This document shows positions 12,459-22,569 of a stretch of DNA of 64,000 nucleotides, one piece after another. The DNA is taken from the NCBI GenBank assembly GCA_009599575.1, contig VWND01000031.1:62001-126000 (forward strand), read 5' to 3'. The notes below the pieces were generated by a model, which saw nothing but the letters and a program-made list of their open reading frames with translations, did no database searches and had not been told where the DNA came from. Positions within the stretch are counted from its first letter, which is position 1. Every line of letters starts with the position of its first letter. This stretch comes from Blumeriella jaapii. Taxonomy: Eukaryota; Ascomycota; Leotiomycetes; Helotiales; Drepanopezizaceae. A program made the position numbers and the translations under genes.

Positions 12459-12727
12459 TATAACGATTTAATCAGTCGGAAAGCTGAGAAATTAATTAAT
12501 TGATCGCCGTGTTTATATAATATAAAAAACGAGCTTTTGGTTTTATAATAAAAATATTCACTTAGAATTAACAATTGCAAAAAACAGAGGTTGCTAAGAA
12601 AAAAAAGCTTTATATATATAAATAATTTCCATAGTTGATAGGAAAACCTATCAGAAGACCAGGAAGCTTGCAGCTACACGTAGTTGTTGGGGTGACACGA
12701 GAGGTGGCAAAAAAGTGAGTCGTCACA
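12459..12727 (-). repeat. Gypsy LTR, about 269 bp
   Basis: A second LTR in the same orientation begins five bases (AATAA) after the previous one. Its outer end TCGTCACA is at 12,720-12,727. It abuts a fragment of an oppositely oriented element at 12,728. Confidence 0.75.
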
Positions 12728-13066
12728 CGTACGATTATTTAAATAGCGACGTATTAATAAATAAAAGTTCGAAAGCGCGCTTTTTTCGGACGAAAAAATA
12801 ATATAACGATTTATTTTTTTACTTTTTGTATTATTTTAGCAATTACGTATAGCTATAAGCTTTTTGGTCTTCTGGTGAGTCTTTCATTAATTATAAAAAC
12901 TATTTATATATATAAAGCTTTTTCCTTTTAGCAATTTCTGCTTTTTGCAGTTGTTAATTCTAAGTGAATATCTTTGTTACAGAACCAAAGGCTCGTTTTT
13001 TATATTATATAAACACGGCGACCAGTTGACTGATTTCCCAGCCCTCCGACTGATTAAATCGTTATA
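12728..13066 (+). repeat. Inverted element fragment: pol tail plus LTR
   Basis: 12,728-12,801 is the reverse complement of the pol tail at about 6,319-6,390. It leads directly into a plus-oriented LTR at 12,802-13,066, with ends TATAACGA and TCGTTATA, both RIP-mutated. So a 3' fragment of the same family lies in the opposite orientation to the main element. Confidence 0.75.
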
Positions 13067-13110
13067 AAAAGAATGAGTCGTCATATACCACTGGCAATTA
13101 TACCACTGGT

Positions 13111-13185
13111 CAGGATCGTAACAGCTTGCAACTATACGTAGTTGCTGGGGTGACACGAAAGGTGGCAAAAAAGTGAGTCGTTACA
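13111..13185 (-). repeat. LTR fragment
   Basis: This matches the outer part of the LTR, through GTAGTTGCTGGGGTGACACG, and ends TCGTTACA at 13,178-13,185. It is truncated on its left side. A further scrap resembling the LTR terminus (GAATGAGTCGTCATA) lies at about 13,071-13,085. Confidence 0.65.
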
Positions 13186-13189
13186 ATTA

Positions 13190-13436
13190 TTCCAGCAACT
13201 ACGTGTAACTGCAAGCTTCCTGATTTTTGGTGGATTTTCTATTAACTATGGAAATTATTTATATATATAAGGCTTTTTTCTTTTAATAATCTCTGTCTTC
13301 TGCAGTTATTAATTTTAAGTAAATATTTTTATTACAAAACCAAAGGCTCGTTTCTTATATCATATGAATTCGGCGACCAGTTGACTGATCTCCCAGCCCT
13401 CCGACTGATTAGATCGTCACAGATTAGATCGTCACA
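13190..13436 (+). repeat. LTR fragment with duplicated terminus
   Basis: A plus-oriented LTR lacking its first bases ends with GATTAGATCGTCACA repeated twice in tandem (about 13,407-13,421 and 13,422-13,436). The copy is noticeably less RIP-mutated than the others in the cluster. It marks the last AT-rich sequence before balanced-GC DNA. Confidence 0.7.
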
Positions 13437-13570
13437 ATAAGTTTGCTTTTTAGACCTTTTACGCAATACAATACCAATGGTTACACCGTCTCAACCCTGT
13501 GTATACACACCCCCTTGATTAATATCAACATCCAGTTATTTTCTGCATAGCTCAAGGCCGGCTCTTTTAG

Positions 13571-13840
13571 GAAGGGGGGTAGTGTTACGGCCCGGTCATT
13601 CGGTTGCTCAGCTTTCTGTTATGGTTTTGGCTTAGGCTTAGCCTCAGTGCAGGGGTTATACAGTGTATATAATTCGCCCTCTGTCTTAAAGGAAATATAA
13701 AAGGTTTGTTATACCATTTACCAGATTTTATATAGGCCAGACAACAAGGGAAAACGCTGGAGGCAGAGGTCAGTCTAGTAATCTACAGCACAGTACTGCA
13801 GATAAATTTCGCTAGTATTTCCCTGCTATTAAACCTTACA
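13571..13840 (+). repeat. Polypurine tract plus 3' LTR of another retroelement
   Basis: The purine run GAAGGGGGGTAG at 13,571-13,582 is followed at once by TGTTACGG, and the segment ends CCTTACA at 13,840. That gives a candidate 258 bp LTR (13,583-13,840) with imperfect TGTTA/TTACA termini and the polypurine tract expected just before a 3' LTR. Roughly 13,440-13,570 would then be the end of the internal region. No coding remnant is visible and base composition is not RIP-like. The element family is unknown. Confidence 0.5.
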
Positions 13841-13899
13841 ACTCGTCCGAGCGAAGCTCAGGTGATATGAATACGCGAGCAAAAGGAAATAAACCGTAC

Positions 13900-14081
13900 C
13901 AAAACATTTTGATCAATGGTACAAACAATTGACTATATTTAAGGCTTTTTCCTTTTGGCAATCTGTACCTTTGATAATGATTAATTCTAAATAATAATCT
14001 GATGTTACAAAATTGAAATCCAAGCTTTTTTTATGCTATATAACCCTAGCGACCCTAGTTGAAGTTAGTTAGATCGTCACA
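13900..14081 (+). repeat. Diverged gypsy LTR relic
   Basis: GGCTTTTTCCTTTTGGCAAT, the segment resembling 'TTACAAAATTGAAATCC', and the terminal GATCGTCACA at 14,081 run parallel to the plus-oriented LTRs at 12,802-13,066 and 13,190-13,436. The first part of the LTR is missing. It is an old solo fragment about 190 bp upstream of the Smr gene start. Confidence 0.6.
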
Positions 14082-14271
14082 ACGGAGATCATTAGATAAA
14101 GTTTCAATCGAGGCGAGGCTAGATGCCCATGCGCCAGCTTCAATGTTTTTTTCAACCCCGCTGCCTCAACTCTAGCATTTTTTATCTATTTATTCATATC
14201 ATCTATATATTTGCACCCATCCATATCTCGTCCACGCTGCCGTATTATTACGCTCGTTCGGCGCTTTCGCA

Positions 14272-15289
14272 ATGGCGTCCGCTTCCTACCCCATGACCCG
14301 CATCGGGGGCAAAGGTACGTCGCGCCCTGCTGTAGAAGTGTAGAAAGACCATGTAAAATTGACATCCCGTGGCAGCTTTCAATCACAGCACCAGCGGCGT
14401 TGCCGAGGCTGAATATGACCGGCTGCGCGACGCAGCGCGACAAGAAGCCAGCAAGCGCTCTTCCTGCTTCGACAAAGTGCGTTGACACCATCCTCCCGCG
14501 CTTTTGGACCCTTTGCACGAACCCAGGTTAACGTCGCATATCTGTCAAAAGGCGCACCAAGCATATGCCAGGGGAGACGGCGCCGCAGCTCATCAATTGA
14601 GCGAGGAGGGGAAGAGACATGCGGCCAAGATGGACCAATTCAACAAGCAGGCCTCGGACTACATCTTCCGCGAGAACAATGCGCCGGGACGGGTCGCCGA
14701 CGATACCATTGATCTACATGGTCAATTTGTAGAGGAGGCCGAGAGCATTTTGGAGCAGAGGATTCGATATGCGCAGCAGAATGGCCAGACGCATCTGCAT
14801 GTGTAAGTTCGCGCGGAACCGCTGGCTGGTAATAGCGGCTAATCAACCTATAGCATTGTGGGGAAGGGAAATCATTCGGTGAATCACGTCCAGAAGATCA
14901 AGCCGAGGGTTGAACAGGTGTGCCAGGAACTGGGACTGCAGTACCAGACCGAGGCGAATGAGGGCAGAATATATATCAACCTTACCGGCGGGCCAGCGAC
15001 AACGATGGGCGGCCATCAAGGGCAGCACAATGGAGGATATCAACAGGGTGGACATTCCCAACAAGGAGGGTATCCCGGCGGCCATCAAGGGCAGCACAAT
15101 GGAGGATATCAACAGGGTGGACATTCCCAACAAGGAGGGTATCCCGGCGGCCAGCCTCACCACGGCCAGCAGCAGCAACATGGGCATAGCAATCAAAACG
15201 ACAACCCAAACGACGAGCTGGAGAAGCTGGCGAGGAAAATGCTGCCGAGGATACTCAAGAAGCTGGATGGGTGCTGTGTTGTTATGTGA
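14272..15289 (+). CDS. Smr-domain protein with DUF1771 and C-terminal CaaX box
   Basis: Four exons: 14,272-14,314, 14,376-14,476, 14,552-14,802 and 14,854-15,289. They give 276 residues with consistent phase at every junction. Residues about 24-88 form the DUF1771 region (YDRLRDAARQEASKRSSCF…AYARGDGAAAHQLSEEGK). Residues about 98-175 form an Smr domain with DLHG at 102-105 and GKGNHS at 135-140. Smr domains bind nucleic acid and some are nucleases; the yeast relative is YPL199C. A Gly/Gln/His-rich tail with two 23-residue repeats follows, and the protein ends GCCVVM. That is a CaaX-type motif predicting prenylation and membrane attachment. The start ATG is chosen because it alone gives the conserved DUF1771 in frame through a 61 bp first intron. 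Confidence 0.85.
15011..15148 (+). repeat. Two perfect 69 bp tandem repeats within the Smr gene
   Basis: The unit beginning GGCCATCAAGGGCAGCACAA at 15,011 recurs at 15,080, and a third partial copy starts near 15,149. The unit is a multiple of three and encodes 23 residues rich in G, Q, H and Y. The two copies look identical in nucleotides, implying a recent duplication or ongoing copy-number change. Confidence 0.9.
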
Positions 15290-15683
15290 TGCAATCTAAT
15301 ATCATATGATGTATCTATGTCTGGAGAATGAGGCCCTGCATTCTCGGGGCTTCAAAGACTCGTGGGTTCTTTTCTGAAGCTCTAGCGCAGACCTCACGCA
15401 AGTCGGAAATCTAGAGGCCTCGTACTCCTACAAAATTTCTGGGAGCCTGAGCTACTCTTCGCCGGCCTTTTAGAGGTTTGCTTCGTGGATGATTGGCCAC
15501 TTCGTGCTTGTAGCCAGAGCGTAAAGATTCGAAATTCTTCCGTGGTCAGATGTCCGATGGGCCCAATTAAGCAGTCCAGATGGCAAGGTGACCTAGAGCG
15601 CCCTCGAAGCAGTCCACAAATAGAACCTATTGAGTCGTAGGTTGAGAGGGGGGGGCAAAGCTTTCTAAGTATAAACACCAACT

Positions 15684-15715
15684 GTGACTACGCTCTTTTC
15701 AAAGAGCGTAGTCAC
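15684..15715. other. Perfect inverted repeat, 15 bp arms
   Basis: GTGACTACGCTCTTT (15,684-15,698), the two bases TC, then its exact reverse complement AAAGAGCGTAGTCAC (15,701-15,715). It lies 395 bp after the Smr stop codon and 352 bp before the dolichol kinase start. It could form a hairpin or bind a dimeric factor. The remainder of 15,290-16,066 shows only a CCAACATCCAACACC-like repetitive stretch at about 15,915-15,965. Confidence 0.85.
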
Positions 15716-16066
15716 TTTCGAGCCAGCGATGGAACATCACCAAGTCCCGGAGCGGAAGATGCTTGTTGCACGTGCCCGTGGCGGAGATGCGCTTCCGCCC
15801 CGGTCCGCCGCCAAGAGCGGGTGACGTCGCGAGTGCCCGGGCGGAAACATGTGAACGATGGCATTGTTGGCAGATTCGCATTCTCAACCTCAACCTCAAC
15901 CGTATCATCATCCGACATCCAACACCGACATCCAACACCAACATCCAACCTCCAACATCCAGCATCAAACAACAGACAGCCGACCAGCCAGCAGCGAGAG
16001 AAGAAATGCTGGAGTCGAAGCCCTCGAGCCTCAATTCCACCCTCATCTCGTCTTGCTCAATCCGAC

Positions 16067-18834
16067 ATGCCTGAGCAGCGCACTCTCCAGCAATCGCATG
16101 CCCAGATGCTACGAGAAAATGCTGCGCGGCGGCTTTCGCGATCGCCCCATCCATACCATCGCCTTCAATCTGAGCTGCCGTACGCCTCCGAGCGATTCAA
16201 CGATGCTGGCGCGAATGCTCCTGCGATGCCCTCGCCCTTGCATTCATCGCAGAACACAGATGACGAAGAGTTGCACGAGGGCAGGGCTCTTTCCAGGCGC
16301 GATAGGGAATTGACCACCAGCGACAGTGGGACCGAAGCCGACGACGAACATTTCCTCAAGGGATTACCTGCGCCGAAATCACGGCCCCGGAAAGGACTTC
16401 GCGGGGAGAGCAGCCCATTGGGCACGCCGAGTCCTCTTTTATCTCCAGCCATACTGGATGAATCTGGGCAGAAGTATGGATATCCTGGTTGGCCATCCAA
16501 ATCGCAAGTCAGTGTCGACCCAGCGGAAGCTGGAAAGGTGGCAGAGAAATTTCGGAGGAGACGGAGGATTGAGATCGTGAGAAGATTAGCGGAGGTGGCC
16601 ATTCTGATCTTCATCGGAAGCCTGCTCTGTCTCGATCCGCAGATCCGCAATGTGCTTTTTATGTGGAGGAGAGGTATGTTGTATTGCCGAGCGGGCCTTT
16701 TCTAGGTGTGCTGACCGTAGCAGAGCTGGCGTGTCAGGTTATGATTACACTGTCGCTGCTCATCGCATACCCTCTGAGATTGCTGCGACACATTCAGCCT
16801 TCAAGCCCGTGGAAGAAACCTTTGCCGCTCGCAATTCCAGCATCGTTTGAGCCCGCAGCTCTCATCTACCCTCCTGCGATCGTGATGTTCGTCTCTTTGC
16901 TGCTCTCGAAGCGCAACCCTGCGGAATTCTTTCCCAGTATAATCCTTGGCATATCTGCTCTCCCCCGGGATCTCATTCCTTCCGTTGGTGGACTCGGCGG
17001 TTCCAACATTTTTAGCTGGGCTCTGGCTTGTCTTCCAATGCTGGTTTCCAGTGCTTCGACCCAGGACCGGGTGGTAACAACAAGAACCAACGAAATCCAG
17101 GCACTGTTGAGCCCAGAGACTCTCGTCCTCTTGTGTCCTCTACACCAGGCATTGTGCCACACTTTACACTACTTGACAACCACGAGTCTGCTTCCAGCCG
17201 AGCTCCAATTACTCTCAATCTCTTTGATCGACTTGCTGCTTTTGGCTCGATCTCCTCAGACCATCATCCTGAAAGCGCTTCTGTGGGGTGGAGGAATCGG
17301 TGTGCTGGTTAGCTGTGGAAACGTGCTTGTGTGGGGGGTTGCACTTGCCAGGGTTCCCAAATGGCGATTCAAACGTGCTACAACCTGCAAGGGTGCGAGC
17401 TTTTTAGACCTTCCACTCTGCAAAATTCGCAAATCTGTCTTTGGCGGAGATGGTGCGACGAGCGAAGCGAGTGAAGAGGACGATCTTGCGGAAATTTCGT
17501 CGACACGATTCATGCTAACCTCTCGGGACTCGATGCCAGTGTGCATGGACCGCGCGGAAAACGGCTCGGTCTCGGCAATTGATCCTCCAAGAAAGGTCAA
17601 CATCGTGAATGAGTCCACAAGGACGAGCGGCAACGATGCGTTCGTGATGAATAGACGGCATACGCTTCCCGCGCTGACATCCCTGCCTCCGAGACTGAAC
17701 AGAAGAACTTCGTCTGGCCGAAGGAAAAGAGCCGCTTCTTCAAGTGTCCAGGCATTCTTCTCTCTGACGCAGAAGCAGGCTACTGTTCGCAAGTGGTTTT
17801 ATGCAGGCTACATCTACGTTTGTATTGCAGCCATTATCCTGGTCGGCATCAGAGCATACGTGCAAAGGTTCGCATTGCATGGCCACGAACCGATAGGCTG
17901 GGCTCTAGGATACCTCTTCGGCGACTTGCCGTGGTTCAGGATGCAAGCGGTACTTTACAATCTCCAGCAATGGGTGTGCCTGCCTCCAAGGCATGGTCGC
18001 GAACATGAGGCATCGTGTTCTAAGGGTTGGGTTCAACATGTCCGCATCGCATCCTTCGGGCCAGCAAACACTCGCTTGATTCTGAGTGGTTATTGGTTAG
18101 CGATTATTGTTGTGGGGCTGGCAATCGTCTTCCGACTGTCCTCGATCTACGAGGTCGATACTCGTCGCAAGGTTTTTCATTTCATGATGGTCGCGATGCT
18201 CTTACCTGCCACCTATGTGGATCCGACGTTCGCAGCATTAGCGCTGTCCCTCATGCTTGCGATATTTCTCCTGCTCGATTTGTTCCGAGCTTCACAACTT
18301 CCACCTCTTTCCAAGCATCTGGCATATTTTCTTACCCCCTATGTCGACGGACGGGATCTGAAAGGGCCGGTTGTCATATCTCACATGTTTCTACTCATCG
18401 GATGCGCGATTCCCCTGTGGCTTTCACTCGGAACTCTCCCTCGGACTGGCGACGACTACCTGTCTGGCTGGGAAGTATCAACACGAGAGGTCAGCATGGT
18501 CAGTGGCGTCATCTGCGTCGGAATGGGCGATGCTGCAGCATCGCTCATAGGACGACGATACGGCCGGCGGAAATGGCTCTGGGGCGGCGGCAAAAGTATT
18601 GAAGGCAGCGTAGCATTTGCTGCTGCCGTGGGACTGGCGTTGGTACTGGCAAAAGCCTGGCTTAGAATTGGCGGCTGGCCGGCGAACAATAATGATGCTT
18701 GGGTTACGACCATCGGGAAAGCGGGCGTTGCGGCTTGGGTGGCAAGCTTGACGGAAGCGGTTCTCACAGGCGGGAATGATAATGTTGTCGTGCCTGTAGT
18801 GCTTTGGCTTTGTGTCAAAGGGCTAGATATTTGA
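16067..18834 (+). CDS. SEC59: Dolichol kinase (Sec59-type)
   Basis: Two exons, 16,067-16,673 and 16,724-18,834, separated by a 50 bp intron (GTATGT…CAG), giving 905 residues. The enzyme phosphorylates dolichol with CTP in the ER membrane, supplying the carrier for N-glycosylation, O-mannosylation and GPI anchors. The C-terminal third carries the family signature: VFHFMMVAMLLPATYVDP, GRDLKGPVVISH, and the CTP-binding block DAAASLIGRRYG followed by KSIEGSVAF. Many hydrophobic segments fit a polytopic membrane protein. The first ~200 residues are Ser/Pro/Arg-rich and poorly conserved, ending in a first membrane segment (AEVAILIFIGSLLCL). An in-frame ATG also exists at 15,821, but the chosen one lies after the low-complexity CCAACA stretch, where coding character begins. 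Confidence 0.9.
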
Positions 18835-20336
18835 TCTTGGATACTTCACAGATACCCGGAATTTGTTTTTTCTGAAGTCGATTGCTCGGTTTTGGGGGCC
18901 TTTTATCACTTTTCCGAGCAGCCAGTGCTGCATTTGCGTTTCATCTGTTTGCATTACAGCCAGCGCCAATTCCCCTTTTTCGTAAATGTTGCTTTATTCA
19001 AAGACTACCCCCAGCCATCTTCACTCTCCCTTCTTCACTTTTTCGTTATCACGTCTCCCATTTATTGATTGGGCAAAAAGCTGATTGCACGCAACACCGC
19101 ACTTTATCTTTTGCTCAGGCTTTCCAGGTCACGAGGTGACATTTATGCTCCGTGATTCTTTATACCAGAAAGCTCACATCCCTAAGTTTTGCTTCAATCC
19201 TATCCCAACTCTAATCGCTGCTGTTCTGACAAGATTCAATCGCAGTACCTGGCAGATAGGTAGAGACTCTCGGCCCTCTTACCGGTCTGATGTTGCTTCC
19301 GTATCCGCACTACTTCACAGTTCAACAAATAATGATATCTTCACGAACTCCTCCCACCTTACCTTCGATTGAATACATACATACAAATGCATCTGTTGCG
19401 AAATCGGGTCCTTATTGCGACCAAGCTCCTACCGTAGGACATTGTTTTCAGGTTCATAAGGTTGCTGATCATCAAGTAGAGATGTAAGCCCTTCCCGTAG
19501 TTTCTCTTTCGGGATTCGTTCTACATTCATCGCTTCACGGGTTACCGAGTCTCGGTTGTTCCTCCAACTACCATATCATTGAAGGATGATGCGTCCACAA
19601 GGCTCTAGCCCGTAAGAATTGTCATGTGGAGGACGACAGTTGGTTTTCCAAATAGCTCATCGAAAAGCCCTTTGATTTTACACATGATAGGTAGTAAGGT
19701 GGCAAGGAAAAGGAACCAGGGGCGGGATGAGGGTGCTGCTATTCCACGAGCTGAAAGCGATTGCTATGCTGTGCCGAGCCGCCAATCAAAGACATGCCTG
19801 CTTGTTCCTCAGACAAGTCATCCTAGAATGTGAGTGGCTGCTTTGAAGCCATGTGTGGCGCCTTAAGAAGTCTAGGATGGGCATGTTCTTCTTCTTTTCT
19901 TTTACAAACCTTGATTGAGGACCTTAGACCTCTAAATTCTCTGCCGGTTTGAGATGTTCCTGTTCTGCTCTATCATTCATCAGTCTGTCCGCCTTTCACT
20001 CTCTCTACAGATCTCACATGCTTACTCTCGATGTACGAACTCTTTTCCTACAATCTCTGGCGCCTTTCGAAGCTCCCCCGCACAATGTGGCAGAGGTGAT
20101 TCCCGGAGAATGGCATTTCAAATGCGAGGTTCGAATTCTCTCTGGGGAAGTTGTATGTCAAGAACTTTGTGGCATTGGAAGTCATGCAATTGGTTGAGGA
20201 GAACCAAGTCCCGTTCCCAGCTATAAGCATCTCTCGGCCTCAACTGCTTTTGGGCATGTGGAAGGGATTTGGCTCGAGCTACCTATCGTTCCTCGGAGCG
20301 GGATCCTCTGACATGCTACTCTCGCGATCGGTTCTA
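18835..20336. other. Intergenic, no gene recognised
   Basis: About 1.5 kb between the dolichol kinase stop and the APRT stop (convergent genes). Reading frames are short and overlapping, without splice logic or recognisable domains. Composition is ordinary. A GGTTCGAATTC near 20,126 resembles a tRNA T-loop, but no tRNA can be folded around it. Confidence 0.6.
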
Positions 20337-21006
20337 CTATAGATGCACCATCGCATATCTAGGCAGGCTCCCCATCTTCTTCTCCAACACCTCATAGTAA
20401 GCCGGCACGTCAAAGATGGAGATGCACTCCGCAACCCGCATGCCCAGCTTCTCCACCAGCTCCTTCGCCGCCGCGAAGGTGCCCCCCTTGGCCAGCAGGT
20501 CATCAACGAGCAGCACCGTCCGCTTCCCGCCGGCGCCCTCGAAGGCGTCGGTCTTGATCTCCAGGACGTCGGGCCCGTACTCCTTCTCGTACTGCACGCT
20601 GACCGTGTCCCCGGGCAACTTGCCTCTCTTGCGGACGGGGGCGCACGGAAGGCCGAGCCGCGAGGCGAGGATGGGGCCGAAGAAGAAGCCGCGCGACTCG
20701 ACGCAGACGAGGCTCGCGAGCGAGCTCACGTCGTGCGTGGCCTGGATGTGGTCGGTGAGATGCGCCATCACTGCCTCGGTGGCTGCGGGATCGCGAAAGA
20801 TGGGGAAGATGTCCGCGAACGGTTGGCCCTGTAGGTTTCACGCCCGTTAGAGAAGCGCTTCTCACGGCGAGGGAGGGGAGACTCACGGGGATGGGGAAAT
20901 CGGTGTAGATCTTGATCTTGGAGCGGACCAACGCCACGTCGGCCATGATGGAGACTTGGTTCTGCACGAACAGGTCGAAACTGGCGTCGTCGTCAATGCT
21001 CGTCAA
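20337..21006 (-). CDS. APT1: Adenine phosphoribosyltransferase
   Basis: Minus-strand exons 20,887-21,006 and 20,337-20,828, joined across a 58 bp GTGAGT…ACAG intron in phase 0, give 203 residues. The enzyme converts adenine and PRPP to AMP (purine salvage, cytosol). The joined sequence reads FPIPGQPFADIFPIF at the N-terminal core, and VCVESRGFFFGPILA matches the APRT loop. VLLVDDLLAKGGT is the PRPP-binding signature. The C-terminus, with 'ECISIFDVPAYYEVLEKK', is complete. A second in-frame ATG about 60 bases downstream (MADVALVRSK) would give 182 residues and is a plausible alternative start. Confidence 0.92.
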
Positions 21007-22569
21007 TGCGGTCTCGCCGGCCGATGTTTTTGGGCGGAGAGTAACCCGTCAGGGTTCTCGGGTGTGGATTTGGTGAATATACGTCGTTGACATGCCGATA
21101 CTTTTTGTGTCACCAGAAGCATCCCCACGTCTGCAACACCAAACGCCCCCGACGGTGGTCGAACTCGCGTCGTCAGCCACTTAGAGAGTCGCAAGCAAGC
21201 TCTGCTTCGAATCTACTGAACGTAGAAACGTGCAGACACGAGGAATACGCACTTCTAGAGCTTGTTTTCGATCGTAACGAGCGATACCCTCAAGCGAGTT
21301 GGTTGGTGTCGTGACCACTAGCGTCGTAGACATACATACATACCCCGTGTACACTTCTCCGCTGAATTCGAGGCCACGGGAGGCGTCAAAAGCAGAATCA
21401 CACGGATGGGACATATTCATATTAATACTCGGGGGTAGTCAGCATTCTCGGATAGCCGGATACTCACCCAAATCTCACCATTTCGAATCTCAAGGGCAAC
21501 AGACCCCTTTGGTCTAGCATTCTTTCATTCACTGCACCACGCGGCTTTGAAAGGCGAGGATTCGGGCGAGGTGAAGTTTCAGCCCAGTATGTATGTAAAA
21601 GGCGTCTACGGATTTCGGAGCAGCCTCTTCTGTTGATCCTACGGTAGCAAAGTCCATACCTGCTGTACTTAGTACCCTCTCTTTCACCCCCTACCTGTCC
21701 CTACATATATACAGACCTACCTACATACAGTACATACAGTACATACAGTACATACAGTACATACAGTACACACCTACAGTACAGAAAACCCACTTTCCCT
21801 TGCACGTCCCCATGCCAACCAACACCATCCCGTCACCAAAGCCTTCCCTCCCTCCCCCGATCAAGTGATCCCGAAATCCGAATCTACATCGGACCTGCCT
21901 ATCTCTCGTACATACATCCATACTGTGCGCAGTGGTTAAGCGAAGCAGAGCAAACGGCACGCCCGAGGAATCTTGCCTTTACAGTACCGTACATCGTAGA
22001 TAAGACGCGAGCCGCGATGGCAGAGCAGGATCGACAGTACATACAGTAGCTGTAGATGCAGTGGATGCATTCTGTACTGTACGGTAGCTAACCTTGTGAC
22101 GTCCGACCCGAGCCCGAGAGAGAAAGCGGATTCTCGTTCGTGAAGGAAGGCGATACGACAAAACGACGATCGAGTTCCCGACTCACGATATATGTGTGCT
22201 TCGGGAAACGGAAAGGGGAACGTAAAGGAGCACGTGCCGTGATTTTCTGTCTCGGGTTCCTCCAACCTTGCGTTGATACGTAAGGTGATGATTGATACAT
22301 AGGTAGGTAAGATAAGTGATGAGGTAGCTAAAGGTATAAAAGGGATATAAAAAGTCATCGACACGGCACGCCAGAGATGGCTTCCCATTACGCCCCTAAC
22401 TCATTAGATGCCCGTCGTCTCATCTCGCGTTGATATATTTACAGCAGCGAAGGCCCCGTCCTCAAGAAGGACGCGACCATTCATCTCTTGGCTCCGTCGT
22501 GATCATGACCGACAGTCCGTTATCCGTGAGTGGGAGTGAAGCCACTCGCTCATCCACACACCTCTGCGC
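21007..22569. other. Intergenic region with microsatellite
   Basis: About 1.56 kb between the APRT start and the end of the serine-rich gene. No conserved protein was recognised on either strand. It holds the 9 bp repeat at 21,722-21,770 and several ACAGTAC/GTACTGTAC motifs (for example 22,036-22,050 and 22,070-22,085). The APRT promoter must lie at its left end. Confidence 0.6.
21722..21770. repeat. (TACATACAG)n microsatellite
   Basis: Five tandem copies of the 9 bp unit TACATACAG followed by a partial copy. It is one of several ACAGTAC-based repeats in the intergenic DNA of this window. Confidence 0.9.

Larger units (their letters stand above)
1..13440. repeat. RIP-mutated retroelement block
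   Basis: The whole stretch is strongly AT-rich and has no intact gene. Surviving C and G sit largely in CpG, while CpA/TpG are scarce and TpA is abundant. That is the expected result of repeat-induced point mutation, which converts CpA to TpA. Degraded Ty3/gypsy gag, protease, reverse transcriptase, RNase H and integrase segments are readable on the minus strand, with several LTR copies. The AT-rich composition stops abruptly near 13,440, where balanced-GC sequence begins. Parts without a named remnant (about 810-2,630, 2,830-4,700 and 9,430-10,360) show only degraded sequence with no recognisable gene. Confidence 0.9.

Noticed and set aside
20080..20140. Possible tRNA (GGTTCGAATTC looks like a T-loop)
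   Set aside because: No matching acceptor stem or anticodon arm could be paired around it.
21936..22388. 150-codon minus-strand reading frame downstream of the serine-rich gene
   Set aside because: The sequence is built partly from ACAGTAC repeats, and no conserved segment is visible.
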